Below, piece by piece: positions 6,734 to 14,194 of a DNA stretch of 44,156 nucleotides. The notes beneath the pieces were generated by a model. That model was given only the letters and a program-made list of their open reading frames with translations. It did not search any database and was not told where the DNA came from. Each line of letters opens with the position of its first letter. Within the stretch, counting starts at the first letter, position 1. This DNA comes from a virus, in the IMG/VR virus record IMGVR_UViG_3300037502_004180, positions 1 through 44,156 of that record, one strand, 5' to 3'. The translations under genes and the position numbers were made by a program.

Positions 6734-7228
6734 ATGAACGCAAGGGGATTTGCGACAATGTTAATAGCTGCAAGAAAGGCAAAAGGACTTACCCAGGAAG
6801 CAGCTTGTGAGCTGATAGGAATAGGCGATATATCCACCTTATCTAAATGGGAAAATGGAAGCATCGTTCCAAGCGAACAAATGATTTTAAAGATTGTACA
6901 AGCTTATGAGGAAAATCTGATTGGTTATTTGTACCTGCAGGAATGTACGAAGATAGGGAACATGTTACTGCCAGAGCTGCCGATTCAACATGATCTAGGA
7001 GGGATGGTCTTACGTTTTCAAAAAGAGTACAACGATATCATCAAAATTCGTAATGAAATGGTAGAAGTGGCATGCGATGGAATCGTCCATGACTATGAAG
7101 AAGACATATGGCAGCAAGCAGTCAAAGAAATCAGAGAGTTAATGGCAGCATGTATGCCCTTAGTTGTGAAGAATTTTAAGCAAAATAAAATGCCCTTACA
7201 AGACGGCCATCTTGAAAGAGCGATTTAA
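6734..7228 (+). CDS. HTH regulator with C-terminal helical domain
   Basis: A 164-residue protein with an XRE-type helix-turn-helix at about residues 5-55 (FATMLIAARKAKGLTQEAACELIGIGDISTLSKWENGSIVPS) and a C-terminal helical part with no motif I know. AGGAGGGG ribosome site. Early-region regulators of this type are common in clostridial phages; the target is unknown, though the direct repeats immediately upstream suggest autoregulation. Confidence 0.82.
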   Translation: MNARGFATMLIAARKAKGLTQEAACELIGIGDISTLSKWENGSIVPSEQMILKIVQAYEENLIGYLYLQECTKIGNMLLPELPIQHDLGGMVLRFQKEYNDIIKIRNEMVEVACDGIVHDYEEDIWQQAVKEIRELMAACMPLVVKNFKQNKMPLQDGHLERAI

Positions 7229-7238
7229 ATAAATGTTT

Positions 7239-7264
7239 ATAGCCTTATTATAGCATAAGGCTAT
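7239..7264 (+). terminator. hairpin after the HTH gene
   Basis: ATAGCCTTA (7239-7247) pairs with TAAGGCTAT (7256-7264) around an 8-base loop, 10 bp after the HTH stop codon. No T-run follows, so it may be an RNA-stability element or weak attenuator and not a true terminator. Confidence 0.4.
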
Positions 7265-7315
7265 ATGGATAGAAAGAGTTTGAATGAAAATATTATCTAG
7301 AAAGGTTTTGATTGT

Positions 7316-7495
7316 ATGAGTGAAGAAAAGAAGCAGCATCGGTTCACTTTTAGAATGGATGCTGACATAAATAGTTATTTAGATGATAAGAAAGCAAAAT
7401 GGAGGGGGTCTAAATCAAATGTTTTAAAAAGAATTATTTTAGAGTATGCAGAGATGAAAGGTGAAAGAGTAGGCTCTTTCATAGCTAAAAAATAG
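7316..7495 (+). CDS. ribbon-helix-helix-like small protein
   Basis: A 59-residue frame: MSEEKKQHRFTFRMDADIN, then YLDDKKAKWRGSKSNVLKRIILEYAEMK. A beta-strand (HRFTFRM), then a helix, a turn with GSKSN and a second helix match the ribbon-helix-helix layout of Arc/CopG-type DNA-binding proteins. AAAGG lies nine bases before the ATG. Probably a small early regulator. Confidence 0.7.
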   Translation: MSEEKKQHRFTFRMDADINSYLDDKKAKWRGSKSNVLKRIILEYAEMKGERVGSFIAKK

Positions 7496-7505
7496 GAGGA
7501 GCAGT

Positions 7506-7721
7506 ATGCAAAACATTGAGAAGGTAAAGGGGTTTAATAAGTTAAATGCAAAGCAGCAAGAAGCGTTTAAAGAGGTACACGGTAAGCATTTAAAAGTAGT
7601 AGGGAATAGAGAATCATGGGCACCAACGTCTGTTAGATGGGACAATAAAGATAGATGCTTCATTGTGAGATTTGTAAATGGAGATTGGCTCCACTACACA
7701 GTCGGAGGAGATTGGTATTAA
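7506..7721 (+). CDS. hypothetical small early protein
   Basis: 71 residues, basic in its N-terminal half and aromatic-rich at the end (RFVNGDWLHYTVGGDWY). AGGAGGAG ribosome site. Not recognised. Closely packed with the RHH gene upstream, so probably on the same early transcript. Confidence 0.7.
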   Translation: MQNIEKVKGFNKLNAKQQEAFKEVHGKHLKVVGNRESWAPTSVRWDNKDRCFIVRFVNGDWLHYTVGGDWY

Positions 7722-7739
7722 TCAGGGAGGAGGGAAAAG

Positions 7740-8087
7740 ATGCAAGAGAGAGTACGTGTTCAAACGCTGGGCAAGGTGCTACAAGAATTCATTTCATGTT
7801 TTGAAAGACGCACAAAAGCAGTAATCATTTTATTTCAGCGTTTAAAAGAAAGGAAGGTTATTGATGAGAAAAGAGGGACAAGCAGTGAGGTGCAAATAAA
7901 GGAGTTATCGCCTAGCCTCTTTGTTAGGAAAGTTTATGGTTCACAAAATAGAGGGTACCCGCCCTGGAGTAAAGAAGTGTCACGACTTGAAGCTATTAAG
8001 AGAAGGACAAGAAAGGTAAGAACCAAAAAGAAGCTTCAAAAGAGAATTATGAAAATAAGAGGGAGTGAGAAAGGTGACAGAGGATAA
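7740..8087 (+). CDS. hypothetical strongly basic protein
   Basis: 115 residues with very high Lys/Arg content, concentrated in the last 40 (RRTRKVRTKKKLQKR). GGGAGGAGGG precedes the ATG at good spacing and the gene fits the tight early operon. The charge suggests nucleic-acid binding, but no domain is visible. The composition bias also means a spurious frame cannot be excluded. Confidence 0.55.
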   Translation: MQERVRVQTLGKVLQEFISCFERRTKAVIILFQRLKERKVIDEKRGTSSEVQIKELSPSLFVRKVYGSQNRGYPPWSKEVSRLEAIKRRTRKVRTKKKLQKRIMKIRGSEKGDRG

Positions 8088-8111
8088 AAAAGAGTGAAAG
8101 GAGGTGAGGGG

Positions 8112-8318
8112 ATGGAAGAGAATAAAAAAGAAGCTATACCAAAGGGAATTGCTATACAGCAAAAAATAGAAGAATTACTAATTGAGAACAATTTGAGTTA
8201 CAGGAACGCCATTGCTGTATTAGGTAGTCTGTTAGACGATTATCGTCATAAAGGAAGCAACCTTCTTGATGCTGAGAACATCAAAAAGGTTGCTGAAACA
8301 CCAAGATTTGTTAAGTGA
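8112..8318 (+). CDS. hypothetical small early protein
   Basis: 68 residues, MEENKKEAIPKGIAIQQ at the start, then LSYRNAIAVLGSLLDDYRHKG and an end that is partly repeated as a fragment at 8893. I chose ATG 8112 because AAAGGAGGTGAGGGG lies just before it; a GTG six codons earlier has no good site. Function unknown. Confidence 0.65.
   Translation: MEENKKEAIPKGIAIQQKIEELLIENNLSYRNAIAVLGSLLDDYRHKGSNLLDAENIKKVAETPRFVK
8259..8290 (+). repeat. gene-tail repeat A, copy 1
   Basis: The 3' end of the 8112 gene contains AACCTTCTTGATGC followed by GAGAACATCAAAAAG, which recurs with one mismatch at 8892-8922 after the next gene. See the copy there. Confidence 0.6.
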
Positions 8319-8382
8319 AGTTATTAAATCTTCGCTGATAAGCAGTATGCAAGTTATTAATAATGCAAAAAATCAAGGATTT

Positions 8383-8405
8383 TGAGAAAAACAATGGACA
8401 TTGTA
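8383..8405 (+). repeat. gene-tail repeat B, fragment
   Basis: TTTGAGAAAAACAATGGACATTGTAA resembles the 3' part of the gene at 8682 (about 8819-8845), with shared CAATGGACATTGTAA. It looks like a leftover of a duplicated gene end. Confidence 0.5.
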
Positions 8406-8437
8406 ACGGAGGCAACTTAAATAATGCTCAAAAGGCC

Positions 8438-8611
8438 TTAAGTGGTATGGACAGTCTTTGAACCACAATCACAAGGTTCTATGGTGCCAGTATACGGATA
8501 AAAAATTATTTTTCGGAGCTTGTTGCAGTCATAGCAAAAGTAGGTACCATGTGGCAATTTAACAAGATTTCCGGAGGAATCAATTACTGGAAAAGTTTTT
8601 TCTATACCCAA
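8438..8611 (-). CDS. small zinc-ribbon-like protein on the opposite strand
   Basis: 57 residues with CYDC near the middle and CDC toward the end, spaced like a small zinc ribbon, and a hydrophobic/aromatic strand between (KIIFYPYTGTIEP). I chose TTG at 8611 because AAAGGAGG lies eight bases upstream; a GTG three codons earlier overlaps that site. It is the only leftward gene in this part of the early region. Function unknown; it could be a chance frame, but site plus Cys pattern favours a gene. Confidence 0.5.
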   Translation of the reverse strand: MGIEKTFPVIDSSGNLVKLPHGTYFCYDCNKLRKIIFYPYTGTIEPCDCGSKTVHTT

Positions 8612-8681
8612 TAAACACACCTCCTTTCAATGATATTGTAACATTTAAAATTCAAAGGAGTACAAAAGGAGAACATAAAAG

Positions 8682-8885
8682 TTGAAAACACACGACATAA
8701 AAAAAATTATGAGAGGGCTATCAGCTGATGCAAGTCAATCACCAGGGATTAGATTTGAAGTTGTAATGGACGGGATACCGGAAGAACTACAACAGAAGAT
8801 GGAAGCAGAAATCAAGGAATTTGAAAAAAAGTCAATGGACATTGTAATGCAGTCATATAGGTTGGAGTCAAAGGAAAGGGTATAA
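8682..8885 (+). CDS. hypothetical small early protein, TTG start
   Basis: 67 residues, MKTHDIKKIMRGLSADASQS then an acidic helical end. TTG 8682 is preceded by AAAGGAG ten bases upstream; the in-frame ATG at 8709 has no ribosome site. Not recognised. Its 3' end is partly duplicated near 8390. Confidence 0.6.
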   Translation: MKTHDIKKIMRGLSADASQSPGIRFEVVMDGIPEELQQKMEAEIKEFEKKSMDIVMQSYRLESKERV

Positions 8886-8891
8886 ATAAAA

Positions 8892-8922
8892 TAACCTTCT
8901 TGATGCGGAGAACATCAAAAAG
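8892..8922 (+). repeat. gene-tail repeat A, copy 2 (remnant)
   Basis: AACCTTCTTGATGCGGAGAA and what follows match 8259-8290 with one mismatch but here lie outside any gene, just after the 8682 stop codon. This suggests an old segmental duplication or recombination of small early genes. Confidence 0.6.
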
Positions 8923-9008
8923 ACGTATATAAACTGAGGAAAGATTTATATACATTGGAGATGAAGCTTCTGGGCTTCAAACAAGAAAATGAAGAGAGGT
9001 GAGGGCAC

Positions 9009-9281
9009 ATGAAAGAAGCGGAGCTTAAAGAGCTTATGAGCCAATGCGAGGAGAGGATGACACAGTACGAAAAAGACATGCTGTCAGATAATGAAGACGC
9101 TATAATGGATTATCTTACGCAGGAAGTATTTAATCTTAAAAAACAAGAAGTGGTAGAAAACATGATTGAGTATTTCAGAGCTGAAGAGTTGACGATGACT
9201 GAGGCAATAGAGGTAATCCAAGAATTAACGACTACCTATGGTAACTTAAAAGAGCAGTTACTAAACTACACAAAGATTTAA
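9009..9281 (+). CDS. hypothetical acidic helical protein
   Basis: 90 residues, rich in Glu, Met and Leu, predicted almost fully helical. GAGAGGTGAGG ribosome site before the ATG. Followed at once by a hairpin. Function unknown. Confidence 0.7.
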   Translation: MKEAELKELMSQCEERMTQYEKDMLSDNEDAIMDYLTQEVFNLKKQEVVENMIEYFRAEELTMTEAIEVIQELTTTYGNLKEQLLNYTKI

Positions 9282-9293
9282 TTACAAAATAAA

Positions 9294-9324
9294 AAGCCCT
9301 GAAAGGCGACAACCTTAAGGGCTT
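9294..9324. terminator. hairpin after the 9009 gene
   Basis: AAGCCCT (9294-9300) pairs with AGGGCTT (9318-9324), with AAGG/CCTT pairing inside. On the plus strand no T-run follows; on the minus strand TTTTTATTTT does. It may act on the minus strand or stabilise the plus-strand transcript end. Confidence 0.45.
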
Positions 9325-9390
9325 CATAAAAAATACTTATGGATAGACTAATTATTACATATTTGTAGTATTTAGTCAATAGGAGGACGA

Positions 9391-9495
9391 ATGAATACTT
9401 ATTGGATAAAAGATCTAGTTAAAAATGCGGCATTTGGAGTAGTTTTCACCTTTATGCTTTACATTCCATTTTTAGTATGGTGTGTTTGGGGGTGA
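9391..9495 (+). CDS. tiny single-span membrane protein
   Basis: 34 residues: MNTYWIKDLVKNAAFGVVF, then a hydrophobic segment to LVWCVWG. AGGAGG lies four bases before the ATG. Likely a membrane-inserted microprotein; role unknown. Confidence 0.55.
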   Translation: MNTYWIKDLVKNAAFGVVFTFMLYIPFLVWCVWG

Positions 9496-9520
9496 TAAGA
9501 AAAGAGGAAGGGGTAGGCGA

Positions 9521-9622
9521 ATGGGTATAATGACTTTTATTCTTTATATCATTCTTATAGCATTTATTTATGACTTGCAAAAACAGGTTAATTCCCTAAA
9601 AGAAGAAATGACAAAGAAGTAA
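9521..9622 (+). CDS. tiny membrane protein with charged tail
   Basis: 33 residues: one hydrophobic span (IMTFILYIILIAFIYDL) and a charged helical tail (QKQVNSLKEEMTKK), like small phage membrane proteins. GGAAGGGG precedes the ATG. Immediately follows the other microprotein. Role unknown. Confidence 0.5.
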   Translation: MGIMTFILYIILIAFIYDLQKQVNSLKEEMTKK

Positions 9623-9658
9623 GTTACACTTAAAGATAAAAAGGGGGATGGATGTTGG

Positions 9659-10606
9659 ATGGCCAGAAATAGAAGAAGTGGGCTTGATTATTTTCCGCTA
9701 AATGTAACCTTAGACGAGAAGTTCAGATTCATAGAAATCAAATTTGGATTAGAAGGCTTTGCTGTAATCATTAAATTACTGCAAAAAATCTATTTTAACT
9801 GTTATTATATGAAGCTTGGAGAAGACGAGGCTGTACTGATTGCAGATGAGTTAAGAATGGATTATACGAGATTTGTAGAGATATTGGATGAGGCACTTAA
9901 AAGAGGGATGTTCAATAAAGAACTGTATGAAAGCTATCAAATCCTCACCTCTAGAGGAATTCAAAGAGTATTTTTAACAGCCACAAAGAAGAGAGTGAGC
10001 AAAGACATAGAACCTAAATTTTTACTAGTGGAAGAGGTTTCCGAAGAAGAAACGGCTATTTCCGCGGAAGAAATACCGATTTCCGACGCAGAAAGTACAC
10101 AAAGTAAAGTAAAGGAAAGTAAAGAAAAACAAAGTAAAGTAAACCAAAAGAATAAAAATAATCTTGAGCACGAGGAGGACCTCGCAGGCGTAGAGGATTC
10201 CAAGAAGGAATTGGCTGCCACTCAAGATAAAAAGCTTACAAAAGCCCAAGTCGAAGATGTCTTTAAGTTGTTTTGGGAGCTGTATCCACGTAAACGTGCG
10301 AAAGGTGATGCATTAAAGGCTTGGCAAGCAATAAAACTCACACAGGAACTTTTAGACAAAATCTTGGCAAGTGTGAAAAAAGCTTTGGAAGTAGAGTGGG
10401 CTAAGACTGATCCAAAGTTTATCCCTTATCCTGCAACATGGCTTAGAGCTCAAGGATGGGAGGATGAGTATGGTTCACCAAAGGCTAATGTTACGCAGTT
10501 CCCAAAAAGCGCATCAAGGTTTAACAATATAGGGAGTCATAATTGGGACTTTAATGAGCTAGAGCGGTTAGAACAAGAGCATATTCAAAAAAAGCTTATG
10601 AAATAG
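9659..10606 (+). CDS. phage replication protein (DUF4373 N-terminal domain)
   Basis: 315 residues. The N-terminus (about 1-110; GLDYFPLNVTLDEKFRFIEIKFGLEGFAVIIKLLQKIY) matches the Lin1244/Lin1753-like DUF4373 domain found in phage replication-initiation proteins. A polar linker with Ser-Lys-Val repeats separates it from a C-terminal region (FWELYPRKRAKGDALKAWQAIK to WLRAQGWEDEYG) typical of these proteins, thought to interact with DNA or the helicase loader. No helicase is seen nearby, so the phage probably recruits host DnaC/DnaI-type helicase machinery. GGGGG lies about 10 bases before the ATG. Confidence 0.85.
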   Translation: MARNRRSGLDYFPLNVTLDEKFRFIEIKFGLEGFAVIIKLLQKIYFNCYYMKLGEDEAVLIADELRMDYTRFVEILDEALKRGMFNKELYESYQILTSRGIQRVFLTATKKRVSKDIEPKFLLVEEVSEEETAISAEEIPISDAESTQSKVKESKEKQSKVNQKNKNNLEHEEDLAGVEDSKKELAATQDKKLTKAQVEDVFKLFWELYPRKRAKGDALKAWQAIKLTQELLDKILASVKKALEVEWAKTDPKFIPYPATWLRAQGWEDEYGSPKANVTQFPKSASRFNNIGSHNWDFNELERLEQEHIQKKLMK

Positions 10607-10648
10607 CAGGCGCAGTAAAAAAATCCTATGTGAAGGGGTGTTTGCTTT

Positions 10649-10855
10649 ATGGCAGTGAAATGTATTATCTGTATGGACTCAGGGTATTTAGCAATACATA
10701 AAGATAAACCTTTCAAAATCGTCCCAATGTTAGATTTACTTGGGAGTGATCTATCGGACTACAATTTAAAACGGTGTAGCTGCATGGAAAAGAGCACTGC
10801 AGCTAAGTGGAAAGCCCAAGCAGATGCAATAAAAAATGAGCAGTTGAGATTGTAG
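10649..10855 (+). CDS. small Cys-rich protein
   Basis: 68 residues with CIIC near the start and CSC in the middle, a possible zinc site, and a charged helical end. Follows the replication protein, as similar small proteins do in clostridial phages. AAGGGG ribosome site. Function unknown. Confidence 0.7.
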   Translation: MAVKCIICMDSGYLAIHKDKPFKIVPMLDLLGSDLSDYNLKRCSCMEKSTAAKWKAQADAIKNEQLRL

Positions 10856-10863
10856 GTGAGAAA

Positions 10864-11181
10864 ATGAAAATTGTATGTAAAGAGCAGGTAGACGACGATT
10901 GGGAATATACTCTTTCAGATGGATTTAAGCTCTCGAGAGACCAGTGGAACGCTAGGGTATTAGAATATATTCAAAAGAATAGTGCTCATGAAAGGTTTGA
11001 AGAAATAAGAGTAGTTGCTGAAAGGACAAAATGGTGCAAAGTAGATACGGTAATGGATTTTGCCCTTCAGCTCTACGGTGAGCAAATAGATATTGAATTT
11101 ACAATTACTACAAGACCCGTATTTAACTTAGCATTTGAGGAAGATAAAGAACTAGGTTGTAAGCAACTTAAGTTTATTTAG
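10864..11181 (+). CDS. hypothetical early protein
   Basis: 105 residues, mixed alpha/beta, acidic; no motif I recognise. TAGGTGAG precedes the ATG and the gap to its upstream neighbour is 8 bp, so it is in the replication operon. Confidence 0.7.
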   Translation: MKIVCKEQVDDDWEYTLSDGFKLSRDQWNARVLEYIQKNSAHERFEEIRVVAERTKWCKVDTVMDFALQLYGEQIDIEFTITTRPVFNLAFEEDKELGCKQLKFI

Positions 11182-11196
11182 GAGAGGAGGCCTAAA

Positions 11197-11406
11197 ATGA
11201 AATATTATTTTACAATGGCAAAGGCGAAGTATCCAATACAAAATACGAGGATCATAGCGCAATTAAAACAAAAATCCTTTAAGCCTGGAGAAATTTTGGT
11301 AGTAGTGGATGCAGTAAAGACATCTCTAAAAGTTTTGGAGATCAACCAGGGGGAGATTGTTTTTGAGTGTATGGACTCAAGTTTTATTGATAGGAGAGGA
11401 GCTTAA
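11197..11406 (+). CDS. hypothetical early protein
   Basis: 69 residues, beta-rich and basic, no known motif. GGAGAGGAGG ribosome site. In the same operon as its neighbours. Confidence 0.7.
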   Translation: MKYYFTMAKAKYPIQNTRIIAQLKQKSFKPGEILVVVDAVKTSLKVLEINQGEIVFECMDSSFIDRRGA

Positions 11407-11520
11407 GGATGGAAGATAGAAAGTCATGCTGAGCTATCAAGTGTTTTTACAAAAAATATGAATTTTATCAAGTCAGAGGATGATATTTATGTCGATAGCA
11501 AAATACGATGGGAGGGTATT

Positions 11521-11811
11521 ATGAGAATTGGAAGCATTGTAGTTTTTCTTTATTGGGCGATATTTACGATAAGAATGGGGTTTACACCTAAGTTAGCCTC
11601 AAGTCTTGAAGCTAACGCATACGATAGGAACGGAAGGAATGAGGAAGCTAAGAAAACAGCACAAAGGTGGTATTATCCGCTAAAAGCAGCAAAGTGGATT
11701 TTAAAAATAGTTAAATGGATTGAAACCGTTTTATTAGTTTTACTTATTGCAGTAGTATTTTACGTACTAGGTGCAATTATGATAGGTGTAGTTGTTGTTC
11801 CAGGCTATTAA
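11521..11811 (+). CDS. small two-span membrane protein
   Basis: 96 residues with hydrophobic segments at both ends (about 3-18 and 69-94) and a basic middle (DRNGRNEEAKKTAQRWYYPLK). I chose ATG 11521 because GGGAGG lies 5-6 bases upstream; the frame is open further back to 11458 but that start has no site. Possibly a superinfection or membrane-associated phage protein; unknown. Confidence 0.65.
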   Translation: MRIGSIVVFLYWAIFTIRMGFTPKLASSLEANAYDRNGRNEEAKKTAQRWYYPLKAAKWILKIVKWIETVLLVLLIAVVFYVLGAIMIGVVVVPGY

Positions 11812-11840
11812 TTAAAAGAATTTATTTGGAGGATGATTGG

Positions 11841-12152
11841 ATGAACACCGATAAAGAAGAAATAAAAGAAGCATTTAAAGTCATACAAACCCAAATACTG
11901 GAGGTGCAAGGAGGGATGAATACTTTAGCAGACGCAATGATTGAGCTAACAAAGAGAATCAATAACCTAGGAAAGACTAGAGAAAGAAGATTTAAAGTGG
12001 TATGTGGGAATTGTGATGGGGCAGGGTATGACGGGAATTGCGATTACTGTGAGGGAAGCGGATATGTTGTAATCGTAACAAAGAATAATGAAATTCCACG
12101 GGGTGCTTTTGAAGAAACAAATTACTTAGTTGAAAGTGTAGAGAAGAAATGA
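11841..12152 (+). CDS. small protein with DnaJ-type zinc-finger repeats
   Basis: 103 residues. The C-terminal half has two CxxCxGxG units (CGNCDGAG and CDYCEGSG), the signature of the DnaJ central zinc domain, here with no J domain. The N-terminal 55 residues form an amphipathic helix. ATG 11841 has GGAGG eight bases upstream; a TTG five codons earlier overlaps that site. Probably binds unfolded protein or nucleic acid; role unknown. Confidence 0.75.
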   Translation: MNTDKEEIKEAFKVIQTQILEVQGGMNTLADAMIELTKRINNLGKTRERRFKVVCGNCDGAGYDGNCDYCEGSGYVVIVTKNNEIPRGAFEETNYLVESVEKK

Positions 12153-12340
12153 AAGAGAAAAATGTTTGTATCGGATGTATTTACAGAGAAACAGAGGGAG
12201 CAAACGGAGAGTTAATAGACGGATGTATTCATGACTGGTTGTATAATCAAAATGATGACTTAATAGATAAAAACAATGATGTTATTGTTGAATATATGTT
12301 GAAAAATTCATGTCCATTAAAAGAGGAGGAAAGAATATGA
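12149..12340 (+). CDS. small Cys-containing protein
   Basis: 63 residues with CIGC near the start and two more Cys (DGCIHDW, NSCPLK), acidic. Starts in an ATGA overlap with the preceding gene, so translation is coupled. Function unknown. Confidence 0.65.
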   Translation: MKEKNVCIGCIYRETEGANGELIDGCIHDWLYNQNDDLIDKNNDVIVEYMLKNSCPLKEEERI

Positions 12341-12510
12341 GTGAAGAGTTAAAAAGACTTGTAGAGGTTCTTGAATATATGGAGATTGAAAGTGCTTTAG
12401 ATGCCAATATAGCAGCTTTTACAAGTGGAGAGTACAAGGATGTAAACAACATACATGATTTATTAAGGGCTTTAGAAGATGAAGTTTCTTATATGCTAGA
12501 AGATAAGTGA
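12337..12510 (+). CDS. hypothetical small acidic protein
   Basis: 57 residues, helical and acidic (MSEELKRLVEVLEYMEIESA to DEVSYMLEDK). ATG 12337 overlaps the stop of the previous gene and has AGGAGGA at good spacing; an upstream in-frame ATG at 12310 lacks a site. Function unknown. Confidence 0.65.
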   Translation: MSEELKRLVEVLEYMEIESALDANIAAFTSGEYKDVNNIHDLLRALEDEVSYMLEDK

Positions 12511-12648
12511 AATTTAAGGTTTAAGGGGATTGATAAAAAGGAAATTAGAATAGTTTATATTTCTGAAATCAAATGTAGTAGGTGCGGTATAAGAGGGGTG
12601 TAATTAATAAATTAGTTTTCTCCTAATACTAAAAAAGAGGTGATATAA

Positions 12649-12873
12649 ATGTTAAGAATAGAATCATATAGCAAGGAAATATTGGTGATTGAACATAACT
12701 CAATACATGAATATGAAATTATCAAAGAATGGATTAAAGAAGAACTTATAGGAATAAAAGATATTGATGAAATAAGTAATACTGTAGAAGAACTGTTAAA
12801 ACTGAAAAAAGGAGAAAAACACATCGTGTGGCACAATGATAAGCAGTTACTGAAAATAGAAAAGGCTATCTAA
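12649..12873 (+). CDS. hypothetical small protein
   Basis: 74 residues, mixed charge, predicted mostly helical with a short beta end (KHIVWHNDKQLL). AGAGGTGAT ribosome site. Last rightward gene before the leftward cargo gene. Function unknown. Confidence 0.65.
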   Translation: MLRIESYSKEILVIEHNSIHEYEIIKEWIKEELIGIKDIDEISNTVEELLKLKKGEKHIVWHNDKQLLKIEKAI

Positions 12874-12885
12874 CTAGATAGCCTT
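12862..12885. terminator. terminator between convergent genes
   Basis: AAGGCTATCTA (12862-12872) pairs perfectly over 11 bp with TAGATAGCCTT (12875-12885). On the minus strand it is followed by TTCTATTTTC, so it chiefly ends the leftward cargo gene; it also overlaps the stop codon of the rightward gene. Confidence 0.75.
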
Positions 12886-12890
12886 ACAGA

Positions 12891-14081
12891 CTATTTAGTA
12901 GAAATTTCTTTAATTAAATCATAATAAATTCTTTCCAATGCAACTTTTTCATCAATATTAGTAGTCAAATCTGTAACAATATTTAATCCCTCTATTAATG
13001 AATAAGTATTTTTTATAAGCTTTGTATCATATAACAGTTCAAAGGATTTTTTTACAGATTTGCTGATATCAGCCTTTTTACTTTGAGAAATTTTCTTAAA
13101 CAATGAATAGGCAATATCATTGGTTAGTACTTTAACTTTACTTAAGGTAGTAATATAGTCAAGCATTATATTATTTTGTTGCCCAATTTGTTGAATTAGG
13201 GAGAATTTAGAAATTGCATTTTCAACGCTAGAGGCGTGTTGAATTTGAATAAATGCATCTTCTAAGTCAGGGATGCATGCAAAAGATAAATCTTTGGTAG
13301 GATCGTAAAAATTATATCGTAATTCGACATTGATTTTGCCTTCAGTAATTTCGTTATTAGAGATCATTGCACCAAAAGATAACTGGCCTACATCAGGAAT
13401 AGAGGTGGATTTTGATTGAGTAATAAAGATTTTTAATTCTGAATCAGTTAAATATACTCTTGTAATAGAAAAAGAAACATCACCTGTAGAGTTTAGCTTA
13501 TCTAAAAGATATAGGATTACATAGATAACAATATTATTATCGTAATTTTTATATCGGGGACTAGTTAATCCTCTTAAGTAATAATTATTATCAACTAACA
13601 GGAGTCTAAATTGTTTTTCTAAGTCAGGGAATTTTGAGAGTAGATAATCTATATTTGGTTTTATATTTTCTTCCAAATTATTATCAATAAGAAAGCCAGC
13701 AAAAGTAGACATTTTAAAGATGTCATAAAATTGATCAGAGGATTTATATATTCCAGCAGCTATAGTAGGCTCACCACCATCTTCATGTTCTATAGATAAC
13801 AATACTTCTTTATTATCAGAGAGACCTAAAAAAGATGTACTACTAAGTGTGGATTTAATATCTAATTTACCCGCGTTAGAATCAATACGCTTATAAGCTT
13901 CGAGTAATACATAAGAACCTTTTACATTTATAATTTTTTTATCAATGTCTAGAGGAAAAGTCTTACTTATAAGAGTATCTAGTTCTTTTGATGGATCAAG
14001 TAAATGCTTAAGTTCACTATAAGTTGCAAAGGAGTCGTTGGTAATGTTATGAAAATATTCATGATAACTATGTTTTGACAA
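12891..14081 (-). CDS. unknown ~396-residue cargo protein
   Basis: Not recognised with certainty. A soluble protein of about 396 residues, starting at TTG 14081 (AGGTGG eight bases upstream; GTG codons at 14090 and 14093 overlap that site). One stretch (YLRGLTSPRYKNYDNNIVIYVIL) weakly recalls the RxxxSxRYxxxDN pattern of DUF932 phage/plasmid proteins; I give this as a hint only. No membrane span or catalytic motif is evident. The gene runs against all its neighbours and has its own consensus promoter and terminator, the make-up of a moron expressed in the lysogen, so a defence or fitness role is plausible but unproven. Confidence 0.75.
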   Translation of the reverse strand: MSKHSYHEYFHNITNDSFATYSELKHLLDPSKELDTLISKTFPLDIDKKIINVKGSYVLLEAYKRIDSNAGKLDIKSTLSSTSFLGLSDNKEVLLSIEHEDGGEPTIAAGIYKSSDQFYDIFKMSTFAGFLIDNNLEENIKPNIDYLLSKFPDLEKQFRLLLVDNNYYLRGLTSPRYKNYDNNIVIYVILYLLDKLNSTGDVSFSITRVYLTDSELKIFITQSKSTSIPDVGQLSFGAMISNNEITEGKINVELRYNFYDPTKDLSFACIPDLEDAFIQIQHASSVENAISKFSLIQQIGQQNNIMLDYITTLSKVKVLTNDIAYSLFKKISQSKKADISKSVKKSFELLYDTKLIKNTYSLIEGLNIVTDLTTNIDEKVALERIYYDLIKEISTK

Positions 14082-14112
14082 AATATTCACCACCTAATAT
14101 TGTTTTTTTAAT

Positions 14113-14141
14113 ATTATAGTTTATTTTTATGAAGTAGTCAA
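14113..14141 (-). promoter_or_regulatory. consensus promoter of the leftward cargo gene
   Basis: On the minus strand TTGACT (14136-14141), 17-bp spacer, TATAAT (14113-14118), about 30 bp upstream of the TTG start. No operator-like palindrome overlaps it, so it should be active in the lysogen. Confidence 0.82.
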
Positions 14142-14194
14142 ATGGTTGGAAAATAGAATAAAATTATTTTTTTATCAGAAGAGGAGATTAATCG

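Noticed and set aside
11489-11524. 11-codon leader overlapping the start of the membrane-protein gene
   Set aside because: A TTA-TGA overlap would allow coupling, but the frame is too short to support without data.
12511-12603. Frame continuing past the stop of the 12337 gene, with a CxxC
   Set aside because: In frame after the TGA with no start codon except ATT; it would need stop-codon read-through, for which there is no other sign.
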